From Pseudomonas frederiksbergensis (GTDB lineage Bacteria; Pseudomonadota; Gammaproteobacteria; Pseudomonadales; Pseudomonadaceae): DNA of 64,000 nucleotides. Each line of letters opens with the position of its first letter. The first letter of the stretch is position 1. The notes below the pieces were generated by a model, which searched no databases, was not told the origin of the DNA, and was given only the letters and a program-made list of their open reading frames with translations. This document shows positions 1-7,653 of the stretch, piece by piece. Where the stretch lies: NCBI RefSeq assembly GCF_003732705.1, contig NZ_MOBR01000044.1, positions 48,356 to 112,355 on the forward strand. The letters run 5' to 3'. A program made the position numbers and the translations under genes.

Positions 1-50
1 TGCCCCCTTTCCCCCTCTCCCCTCTGGGGAGAGGGTTGGGGTGAGGGGTG
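1..50. repeat. Pyrimidine/purine palindromic intergenic repeat
   Basis: A C/T-rich arm (CCCCCTCTCCCCTCTGGGGA) is followed by its G/A-rich complement GGGGAGAGGG. A second copy with the same GGGGAGAGGGTTAGGG core lies near 21948-21988. This is a dispersed intergenic repeat type seen in fluorescent pseudomonads. The left end is cut by the window edge. Confidence 0.6.
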
Positions 51-122
51 GCTTTTGACGTTGACGTAATTTTTGCCGAACTCGGCTCTGCCATAAATCT
101 AATAAATTCGGAGTAGTCGCTC

Positions 123-1448
123 ATGGCTCGTTTACAACGCACCCTGTCATTGGGTTCGGTGGTGCTGTTCGGCATCGCCTACATGACGCCGATCATTGTG
201 CTCGGCACCTTTGGCATCCTCGCTCAATCCACCGCCGGCATGGTCCCGGCCGCTTACCTGGCGGCGCTGGTGGCGATGTTCTTCACCGCCATGAGCTACG
301 GGCGCATGGCCGCCGCGTTCCCGGTCGCCGGTTCGGCCTACAGCTATGTGCGCAAAGCCATCAGCCCGAAACTCGGGTTCATCGCCGGTTGGGCGGTGTT
401 GCTCGATTACCTGTTCCTGCCGATGGCGATCTGGCTGATCGGCGCGGCCTATCTAAACTCCGCGTTCCCGGCGGTGCCGCAGTGGATCTGGGTGCTGGCG
501 TTCATCGGCATCACCAGCGCGATCAACATCATCGGCCTGAAACTGGCCAACGGCATCAACGCCTTGCTGATGCTGGTGCAAGCGCTGGTGCTGATCGCTT
601 TCGTCGTGTTGTGCGTGCATTACATCGGCGGCGATGCAAGTACACCGCTGTGGACGATCAAACCGTTCTTCAACGGCGACATGCAAATGCCGCTGATCAT
701 GAGCGGTGCGGCCATCGCTTGTTACTCGTTCCTGGGCTTTGACGCGGTCAGCACCCTGACCGAAGAAACCCGCGACCCACGCCGCACGATCCCCCGGGCG
801 ATCATGCTGATTACCCTGATCGGCGGTTTGATTTTTGTCGGTGTGTCGTACTTCGTGCAGATCGCTCATCCGTCGTTCCAGTTCGACAACGTCGACTCGG
901 CGGCCTACGAAATTGCCCGCAACATCGGTGGCGACCTGTTTGTGTCGATCTTCCTGATCGGCCTGATCGTCGGCCAATTTGCTTCGGGGCTGTCGGCCCA
1001 GGCCAGTGGTTCGCGGTTGCTCTTTGCGATGGGTCGCGACGGTGTGTTGCCCAAGTCGTTCTTCGGCACCTTGCATGAAAAGTTCGGCACACCGGTCAAC
1101 AGCATCCTGCTGTGCGCAGTGGTGGCGTTGCTGGCGCTGAAACTGGACGTGACCACCTCGACTTCGTTCATCAACTTCGGCGCGTTCCTGGCCTTCAGCC
1201 TGGTGAACCTGTCGGTGATCTTCCATTACTGGATTGCTGGCGAGAAGAAAGGCCCGCGTGAACTGGTGCTGTTCCTGGTGTTCCCGTTCATTGGCCTGGT
1301 CGCTGATCTGTGGCTGATGGTCAGCCTCGATCACCTGGCGATTTACCTGGGCCTGAGCTGGCTGGCCATTGGCGTGGTGTACCTGGCGGTGCTGACCGGC
1401 GGCTTCCGTCGCCAGCCACCGGAAATGGATTTCCAGGAAGCCACGTAA
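123..1448 (+). CDS. APC superfamily amino acid/polyamine permease
   Basis: An integral inner-membrane transporter of 441 residues with about twelve hydrophobic segments, the usual APC size. The N-terminal stretch (GIAYMTPIIVLGTFG, about residues 17-31) matches the conserved first helix of the family, which shapes the substrate amine/carboxylate site. FLGFDAVSTLTEETRDPRR near residues 203-221 is the characteristic loop after TM6 of amino acid and polyamine permeases. It resembles the PuuP-like branch, but the sequence alone does not fix the substrate. The start has a GGAG element about 9 bases upstream. It is probably monocistronic, because a REP pair follows its stop codon. Permease family is firm; substrate is unknown. 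Confidence 0.85.
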   Translation: MARLQRTLSLGSVVLFGIAYMTPIIVLGTFGILAQSTAGMVPAAYLAALVAMFFTAMSYGRMAAAFPVAGSAYSYVRKAISPKLGFIAGWAVLLDYLFLPMAIWLIGAAYLNSAFPAVPQWIWVLAFIGITSAINIIGLKLANGINALLMLVQALVLIAFVVLCVHYIGGDASTPLWTIKPFFNGDMQMPLIMSGAAIACYSFLGFDAVSTLTEETRDPRRTIPRAIMLITLIGGLIFVGVSYFVQIAHPSFQFDNVDSAAYEIARNIGGDLFVSIFLIGLIVGQFASGLSAQASGSRLLFAMGRDGVLPKSFFGTLHEKFGTPVNSILLCAVVALLALKLDVTTSTSFINFGAFLAFSLVNLSVIFHYWIAGEKKGPRELVLFLVFPFIGLVADLWLMVSLDHLAIYLGLSWLAIGVVYLAVLTGGFRRQPPEMDFQEAT

Positions 1449-1460
1449 TCCCACGTAACC

Positions 1461-1555
1461 CTGTAGGAGCAAAGCTTGCTCGCGATGGCGGTATATCGGT
1501 CACTGTTAATGTTGATTGGCACACCGCGATCGCGAGCAAGCTTTGCTCCTACAGG
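1461..1555. repeat. REPIN (inverted pair of TGTAGGAGC-type REPs)
   Basis: CTGTAGGAGCAAAGCTTGCT at the left is mirrored by AGCAAGCTTTGCTCCTACAG at the right, separated by about 45 bases. Each arm contains its own smaller palindrome (AGCAAAGCTTGCT). It sits between the convergent ends of the permease gene and the REC-kinase gene and may act as a transcript-end hairpin. Same family as the elements at 20677, 30344, 34060, 37707, 44614 and 50162. Confidence 0.9.
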
Positions 1556-1563
1556 GGGGGTGG

Positions 1564-2970
1564 TTAGCTCGCTAGTTTGGTCTGGTGGACGGGCAACTCA
1601 ACCCTGAAGGTCGTGCCCGTCCCGACGACGCTGCGCACCGAAATCTCGCCATGATGCTTTTTCACGATCCCGTACGACAGTGACAACCCCAGCCCGGTGC
1701 CCTGGCCAATCGGTTTGGTGGTGAAGAACGGGTCGAAGATTTTCTGCAGCGTCTGCGGTTCAATGCCCGAGCCCGTGTCGGCGACTTCGATCCACACCGT
1801 TTCGCCTTCAAGCCCGGTGCTGAGGGTGATGGTGCCCCGTTCCGTGCCGATCGCCTGGGACGCGTTGACGATCAGGTTCATGATCACCTGATTGATTTGC
1901 GAGGGCAGGCACTCGATTTCCGGCAGCACCTGATATTGCTTCACCACATCGGCTTTGTACTTGAGTTCATTGGCCACGATGTTCAGGGTCGATTCGATGC
2001 CCTGTTGCAGATTGGCCCACTGCCATTCCTGGTTGGAGTCCACCCGGGAAAAGTCCTTCAAATCCTTGACGATCTGCCCGACCCGGCTGATGCCGTCCTT
2101 GGATTCCTTGATCAGCAGCGGAATGTCCTCGCGCAGGAATTCCAGTTCGACCCGTTCGCGCAGCACATTCAAGCGCTCGATCACTTCGGGTGACGTAATC
2201 GCTTCTTCGGCACCCCGATAGGCGTCGAGCATTTCCTGCAATTGCTTGAAATAGCCGTCCAGGCAACCAAGGTTGGACGAAATGAACCCGATGGGGTTGT
2301 TGATTTCATGGGCGACGCCGGCCGCCAGTTGCCCCAGCGAGGCGAGTTTTTCCGATTGCACCAGTTGCGACTCAAGCTGTTTGCGCTCGTCGATTTCCCG
2401 TTGCAACTCCACGCTGGCTTCCTTGAACTGCCGGGTCCGGCGTTCGACCATCTGCCCCAAATGATCCACCTGCACACTGGCCCGTTCGGTCATGTCCCAT
2501 TTGGTCAGCAGGGTGTTGGCCATCTGCTGGACTTCAATGTTGTCGAACGGTTTTTTCAGGATCAGCAGCCGGTCATGGGCCTGCAAGCGGTCCAGCAGTT
2601 CATCCCACGAATAATCGGAATAGGCGGTGCACACCACCACTTGCAGGCGCGGGTCTTCCTGCCACAGGTGTTCGATGGTTTGCGCACCGTCCCAGCCGTC
2701 GGGCATGCGCATGTCGACGAAGGCCATGGCGTAGGGGCGTTGTTCCTTCATGGCGAATTTGAGTTTGCCCAGGCCTTCCTGGCCGCCGAACGCCGAGTCC
2801 AGTTCGAACAGCGCACTGGCGGATTTCGCTTCGGCGCCGAACAGCGTGGCCTCCATCTCGTCCAGCTCCACGTGTTGTGGCGGTGTCGGGGTGAGGATCT
2901 TGCGGAAATCCACGTGAATGGACGGTGTGTCATCGATCAACAAAATGCGTCGATTCGAAGGACTGCTCAT
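1564..2970 (-). CDS. Soluble REC-histidine kinase hybrid
   Basis: 468 residues. An N-terminal receiver domain (LLIDDTPSIHVDF at 10-22; phospho-acceptor Asp in FVDMRMPDGWDG) is followed by a coiled-coil linker, a HisKA domain with phospho-acceptor His in GVAHEINNPIGFIS, and a HATPase domain with N box (MNLIVNASQAI), DTGSG and GTGLGLSLSYG. There is no membrane segment, so it is cytoplasmic. The receiver has an unusual acidic insert after helix 1 (about residues 28-60), shared with the two GGDEF-EAL proteins of the operon. Its ATG overlaps the upstream kinase stop by 4 bases (ATGA), which sets the start. It is the last gene of the operon. The REC-then-kinase order suggests it takes its signal from another kinase, perhaps the one encoded next to it. 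Confidence 0.9.
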   Translation of the reverse strand: MSSPSNRRILLIDDTPSIHVDFRKILTPTPPQHVELDEMEATLFGAEAKSASALFELDSAFGGQEGLGKLKFAMKEQRPYAMAFVDMRMPDGWDGAQTIEHLWQEDPRLQVVVCTAYSDYSWDELLDRLQAHDRLLILKKPFDNIEVQQMANTLLTKWDMTERASVQVDHLGQMVERRTRQFKEASVELQREIDERKQLESQLVQSEKLASLGQLAAGVAHEINNPIGFISSNLGCLDGYFKQLQEMLDAYRGAEEAITSPEVIERLNVLRERVELEFLREDIPLLIKESKDGISRVGQIVKDLKDFSRVDSNQEWQWANLQQGIESTLNIVANELKYKADVVKQYQVLPEIECLPSQINQVIMNLIVNASQAIGTERGTITLSTGLEGETVWIEVADTGSGIEPQTLQKIFDPFFTTKPIGQGTGLGLSLSYGIVKKHHGEISVRSVVGTGTTFRVELPVHQTKLAS

Positions 2971-4778
2971 GCGTCACCTGCTACGGTTTTCAGGGGAATT
3001 TGCAGCGTGAATTGTGCACCCTTGCCTGGCCCGTCACTGTGGGCGGTGAGGTGGCCGTTCATCTCGATGGCGGCCAGGGCGCAACTGTGCAGGCCGAAAC
3101 CATGGCCTTCCTTGCGGGTGGTAAACCCGTGGGCAAAGATGCGCGTCATGTTTTCCTCGGGGATGCCTTCGCCGTCATCCTTGACGCTGACTTGCAGAAT
3201 CGTGTCGTCGACGATTTTGACCCCCAGGGTCATCTGCCGTGGACGGTCGCTGAGATCGGACATCGCGTATTTGGCGTTGCTGATCAGGTTGATCAGGATC
3301 AGCAGCAAGCGGTGTTTGTCCCCCATGACCCGGGGGACTTCGCTGTACTCCTTGACCACCGTGACATGGTGCCGGGTCAGGGCGCCGGAGTTCATGCGCA
3401 GCGCATCTTCCAGCAGTTCGCTGATGTGCACCGGTTCCATCAGGCTGTTGGCACCGGCATAGGATTGCTGGGTGGCGACGATGTCCTTGATGTGGTCCAC
3501 GCTTTTGGTCAACTGCGCCAGTTCATCGGTCATGCCCTGTTGTTCGAGGGCGATGGCGTCCACCAGTTGATTGAGGTAGCCGGGCAGCATTTTGCCTTTG
3601 GCGTCTTCGCTCAGAAAACTGCCCAGATCTGTGGGGTGTTCGTTGATCAGCTGCATTGCCTTGCCCAGCCCCAGGGCCTTGCTACTGCGCAGTTTGCGGG
3701 TCACCAAGTCAGCGGAGATGTTCACGCTGTTGAGCACGTTGCCGACGTTGTGCAACACGTTGGTGGCGATCTCGGCCATGCCGGCCTGGCGCGCGGTGTC
3801 GAGCAGCTCACTCTGGGTGTCCTTGAGTTCCCGGGTGCGTTCTTCGACCCGCAGTTCCAGGTCGTCGTTGGCGGTTTGCAGCGCTTTGTTGACGCGACTG
3901 ATCTCGGTGAAGCTGCGCATCAGCCGAATCGCCAGGTACACCAACACCAATACCAGCAGCACCGAAAACACCAGCATGTAGAAGTGATAGCGCTGATAGA
4001 TCACGTCGGCCTGCTGCTGATCCTGGTTCAACAGGCTGGTGATGTCGTCCAGGCGTTCAGCCACGGGGATGGCTTCAATGTTTTCCAACAGGCGGTTGAC
4101 GATCGGTTGCTCGCGCAGGATCAGCGCAATGTGATTGCTCAGGATATCGATGGGCTCATGGAACGCTTCCGGCAGCCGCAGTTTGTTGACTCCGAGTTTG
4201 TTCAGGCCCACCAGGATGTCGGCGGCTTTGTCGTCGGAGGTGACCTGGGCGAATTCCAGGGCGCTGAGCAGCAAGTCGTAGGTGTCGGTGGCGATGTTTT
4301 GCAATTGCAGTTGATCGCCATCCGCCACTTGGGTCAGGGGTTGCTGGATGTCGTCCTCGGCGGTGGGCAAGAACGCGAGTGAGTTGCGCAGCACCGCGTT
4401 ATGGGACTTGAACTGTTCCACCAGGCGGGTCTTTTCCTGAATAGCGGCCAGGTACGCATCATGGCTGGTGTTCCAGGCGGGCGAGTCGTTGCGGCCATGG
4501 TTCGACTCCATGCTATCGAACCGTTCCCACAACTGGGTCATCTCGGTCAGGGGCGAGACCAGCGGATCGTAGTTATGGCTGAGGGCGACCCGGGCCTTGA
4601 GAATCTCGGTTTCCCACTGCGCGTTGAGTTGTTTCATCCGCGCAATCACGTCCCGGGACTCGGTGTAGGTCGAGGTCTGGTCGGAGCTGGATTTGAGGTA
4701 CAGGAACAGCAGGATCGAGGCCAGGGCCAAGGCCACCAGACTTAGCAGCGCCAGGCTGCGACGACGGGACATTTTCAT
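2967..4778 (-). CDS. Membrane-bound sensor histidine kinase
   Basis: About 603 residues from the ATG at 4778, which overlaps the cytochrome gene stop as ATGA and has GGGAGGG upstream. A longer GTG start 18 bases upstream is less likely. TM1 lies near residues 8-25, a periplasmic region of about 240 residues follows, then TM2 (YMLVFSVLLVLVLVYLAIRL), a coiled coil (ELRVEERTREL) and the kinase core. The phospho-acceptor region reads AEIATNVLHNVGNVLNSV rather than the common HExxNP form. The ATPase domain has INLISNAKYAM, DDGEGIP and GHGFGLHSCAL. The periplasmic domain is not recognised; being coupled to a secreted cytochrome peroxidase, it may sense the state of that protein or a product (inference). 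Confidence 0.87.
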   Translation of the reverse strand: MKMSRRRSLALLSLVALALASILLFLYLKSSSDQTSTYTESRDVIARMKQLNAQWETEILKARVALSHNYDPLVSPLTEMTQLWERFDSMESNHGRNDSPAWNTSHDAYLAAIQEKTRLVEQFKSHNAVLRNSLAFLPTAEDDIQQPLTQVADGDQLQLQNIATDTYDLLLSALEFAQVTSDDKAADILVGLNKLGVNKLRLPEAFHEPIDILSNHIALILREQPIVNRLLENIEAIPVAERLDDITSLLNQDQQQADVIYQRYHFYMLVFSVLLVLVLVYLAIRLMRSFTEISRVNKALQTANDDLELRVEERTRELKDTQSELLDTARQAGMAEIATNVLHNVGNVLNSVNISADLVTRKLRSSKALGLGKAMQLINEHPTDLGSFLSEDAKGKMLPGYLNQLVDAIALEQQGMTDELAQLTKSVDHIKDIVATQQSYAGANSLMEPVHISELLEDALRMNSGALTRHHVTVVKEYSEVPRVMGDKHRLLLILINLISNAKYAMSDLSDRPRQMTLGVKIVDDTILQVSVKDDGEGIPEENMTRIFAHGFTTRKEGHGFGLHSCALAAIEMNGHLTAHSDGPGKGAQFTLQIPLKTVAGDA

Positions 4779-5782
4779 AAAGGCTTGCCCTCCCACTCAC
4801 CAGTCAGGGTCTTGAGGAATTGTATGATCAGGGCCTTGTCATCGGTCGAGGGCACGCGGCCGAGCTGGAACTTGAACATCACATCCACGGCCTCTTCGAG
4901 GGTTTTCGCCGAGGCGTCGTGGAAGTACGGCCCGGTCACGGCGACGTTACGCAGGCTCGGGACCTTGAACACGTTGCGGTCCTCTTCGTCCTTGGTCACC
5001 AGGTAACGCCCAAGGTCGGTTTCGGTGGGGTTGCCGCGGGCCTGGAAGTAATCGCCCATGACCCCGAATTTCTGGAACATGTTGCCGCCGATGTTCACCC
5101 CTTGGTGGCAGGAAATGCAGCCGTAGTCCTTGAAGCGCTGATAACCGTATTTTTCTTCGAGGGTCAGGATGTCGGTATTGCCTTGCAGGTACTGATCGAA
5201 GCGCGAGTTGCTGCTGAGCAGCGTGCGTTCGTAACTGGCCAGGGCATTTTGCACATTGTTCATGGTGACGCCGTCCGGGTAGGCGTTGGCGAAGGCGGTT
5301 TTATAAGTCGGGTCGGTGCTCAGCGTCTGCACCACATGTTCCCAGTTACTGCCCATTTCGCTGGGGCTCTGCACCACTTCGTGGACCTGGGTTTCCAGGG
5401 TGTCGGCCCGGCCATTCCAGAACTGCCGGAAGTTCAGGGTGGCGTTGAATACGCTGGGGGTGTTGATGGCCAATGGTTGGCCGTTGAAGCCGATGGAAAA
5501 CGGCTTGTTGTCGGCGCCGCCACCCTCCAGTCGATGGCAACTGGCACACGACAGGCTGTTGTTGACCGATAAGCGGGTTTCATTGAATAGCTGGCGACCG
5601 AGTTCGACCCGCAGGGGATTTTGCTGCGGCACGGCGGGTAACGGTTTGAGCGGCTCGTCCAGCGGGGCGCCACTGGCGGTCAGGCAGATCGCCAACACAA
5701 ACACCGCTAGGGCAAAGGCAGGGTTAGGCGACATCGGATGATTCCTTGGCGGTTGGCCTGCGTGTCGTTGCGCGTTGCTCAT
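4775..5782 (-). CDS. Di-haem cytochrome c peroxidase family protein
   Basis: 335 residues with two c-type haem sites, CASCH (79-83) and CISCH (222-226), in the arrangement of bacterial di-haem peroxidases (CcpA/MauG superfamily). These are periplasmic enzymes that reduce H2O2 with electrons from small cytochromes, or oxidise protein substrates in MauG-like members. A hydrophobic export segment (AFALAVFVLAICLTASG) follows an N-terminal extension. Translation may start at 5782, which gives an ATGA overlap with the upstream gene, or at the internal ATG at 5734, which has AAGGAA upstream and gives a more typical signal peptide. The unusual point is its place between c-di-GMP proteins and two kinases, with 4-base overlaps on both sides. 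Family is certain; a sensory role is inference. Confidence 0.92.
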   Translation of the reverse strand: MSNAQRHAGQPPRNHPMSPNPAFALAVFVLAICLTASGAPLDEPLKPLPAVPQQNPLRVELGRQLFNETRLSVNNSLSCASCHRLEGGGADNKPFSIGFNGQPLAINTPSVFNATLNFRQFWNGRADTLETQVHEVVQSPSEMGSNWEHVVQTLSTDPTYKTAFANAYPDGVTMNNVQNALASYERTLLSSNSRFDQYLQGNTDILTLEEKYGYQRFKDYGCISCHQGVNIGGNMFQKFGVMGDYFQARGNPTETDLGRYLVTKDEEDRNVFKVPSLRNVAVTGPYFHDASAKTLEEAVDVMFKFQLGRVPSTDDKALIIQFLKTLTGEWEGKPL

Positions 5783-7653
5783 GCCTGGGCTGAGGGCAGG
5801 GGTTTCACGGACATCAAATAATGTGCAAAAGCATCCGGCGCCACAGCTTTGCTGAAGTAATAACCCTGGCCTTCCTCGCAGTGGTGAGCCTTGAGGAAAT
5901 CCAGCTGTTCGAGGGTTTCGATGCCTTCGGCGATAACGGTCAGCTTGAGGCTCTTGCCCAGGCTGATGATGGCGCTGACCAGGGCGGCGTCGCTGCTGTC
6001 ACGGCTCAAGCCGCGAATGAATGACTGGTCGATTTTCAGCACATCGATGGGGAACCGGCGCAGGTAACTCAGGCTGGAATAACCGGTGCCGAAATCATCG
6101 ATGGCCAGGCGCACGCCCAAGGCCTTGATCCGGTTCAGGGCGGTCACCGTGGCATCGACGTTCTGCATCAACACGCCTTCGGTGATTTCCAGCTCCAGCT
6201 GCGTCGGTTCCATCCCGGTCTGCTTGAGGATCAGCTCGATGCTCTCGACAAAGTCGCGCTGGCGGAAGTCGATGGCCGACACGTTCACCGAGATGCAAAT
6301 GTTCGGCAATCCGGCGGTCTTCCAGATGCACGCCTGGCGACAGGCCTGGGCCATCACCCATTTGGTCAACGGCACAATCAAACCGCTGTCTTCGGCCACT
6401 GCGATGAAATCCGATGGATACACCCAGCCTTGTCCCGGTTTTTTCCAGCGGATCAACGCTTCGGCGCCGACCACCTGGCCATTGCTCAGGTCCATTTTCG
6501 GTTGGTAATGCAGCACGAATTCGTTGCGTTCCAGAGCCAGGCGAATACCCGACTCAATGCTCTGCTGCTCCCGGGCGCGCTGGTTCATTTCATCGATGAA
6601 AAAACTGTAATCGTTGGGGCCGTTTTCCTTGACGTTGCGCATCGCCGTTTCGGCTTTCTTGATCAGTACGATGGCGTCCAGACCGTCCTCGGGGTAGATG
6701 CTGATCCCCAGGCTGGCGGTCACGCTCAGGTCGTGGCCGGCAATGTGTTGCGGTGCGCGGATGGCATTCAAGAGTTTTTCGGCGATGCCCTTGGTCTGCT
6801 GCGGGTGGCGCACATCGGCCAGGATCACCACGAATTCGTCAGAGCCGTAGCGAAACACCGAGTCGGATTCGCGCACCGTGGACACCAGGCTCTGGCCGAC
6901 CCGTTTGAGCATCTCGTCGCCGGCCGGATGCCCCAGGGCATTGTTAATGCGCTTGAAGCGGTCCAGCCCGAGAAACATCACCGCCAGTTGTTTGTCATGA
7001 CGGCGGGACAAGGCCAGGGATTGATTCAGGCGATCGCCCAGCAAGGTGCTGTTGGGCAATTCGGTGAGGATGTCGTACTGCAACAGGTGCGACACCTTGA
7101 GCAGCTCATGCACCCGGGCCTCGATGGTCTGCTCCAGGCTCAGTACTTTCATCGCCGCGTCCTGGGCCATCTGCCATTTCCAGGTCAGGGCGCTGGCCAT
7201 CTGGCGGATTTCCAGGCTGTCGAAGGGTTTTTTCAGCACCAACAATTGGTCACCGAATTCGAGCCGTTCGGCCATGGCTTCCCAGCTGTAGTCCGAATAC
7301 GCGGTGCACAGGGCGATTTGCAGGCTGGGATCGGCCTTCCACAACTCTTCGATGGTTTCCAGCCCATCCCAACCTGGTGGCATGCGCATGTCGGTAAACG
7401 CCAGGGCATAAGGGCGACCTTCGGCCCGGGCACGCTTGACCAGTTCCAGCGCTTCCTGGCCCTGGTACGCGGAGTCGAGCTGAAAGGTCAGCCGGTCCGG
7501 TTGCAGGGTGCCGAACAGCGCTTCTTCAGTGCCGGCCAGGGACTGTTCCTCTTCTGCGTCGGGGTCGAGGATTTTGCGGAAATCCAGATGGATCGACGGT
7601 GTGTCGTCGATGATCAGGATGCGCCGGTTGGTCCGCACGAAGGGTGTCTTCAT
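5779..7653 (-). CDS. REC-GGDEF-EAL protein, predicted c-di-GMP phosphodiesterase
   Basis: 624 residues: receiver (phospho-acceptor Asp88 in FTDMRMPPGWDG), coiled-coil linker (165-190), GGDEF-like domain and EAL domain. The GGDEF signature reads YGSDEF (270-274), and the upstream metal-binding stretch is MFLGLDRFK with the first Asp replaced by Gly, so cyclase activity is doubtful. An RESD I-site motif remains at 261-264. The EAL domain keeps GAEALIRW (398-400), ISVNVSA, LELEITE, DDFGTGYSS, LKIDQSFI and VIAEGIET, so it should hydrolyse c-di-GMP. The receiver carries the operon-specific acidic insert (about 30-60). ATGA overlaps join it to both neighbours. Domain calls are solid; direction of catalysis is inferred from motifs. 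Confidence 0.9.
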   Translation of the reverse strand: MKTPFVRTNRRILIIDDTPSIHLDFRKILDPDAEEEQSLAGTEEALFGTLQPDRLTFQLDSAYQGQEALELVKRARAEGRPYALAFTDMRMPPGWDGLETIEELWKADPSLQIALCTAYSDYSWEAMAERLEFGDQLLVLKKPFDSLEIRQMASALTWKWQMAQDAAMKVLSLEQTIEARVHELLKVSHLLQYDILTELPNSTLLGDRLNQSLALSRRHDKQLAVMFLGLDRFKRINNALGHPAGDEMLKRVGQSLVSTVRESDSVFRYGSDEFVVILADVRHPQQTKGIAEKLLNAIRAPQHIAGHDLSVTASLGISIYPEDGLDAIVLIKKAETAMRNVKENGPNDYSFFIDEMNQRAREQQSIESGIRLALERNEFVLHYQPKMDLSNGQVVGAEALIRWKKPGQGWVYPSDFIAVAEDSGLIVPLTKWVMAQACRQACIWKTAGLPNICISVNVSAIDFRQRDFVESIELILKQTGMEPTQLELEITEGVLMQNVDATVTALNRIKALGVRLAIDDFGTGYSSLSYLRRFPIDVLKIDQSFIRGLSRDSSDAALVSAIISLGKSLKLTVIAEGIETLEQLDFLKAHHCEEGQGYYFSKAVAPDAFAHYLMSVKPLPSAQA

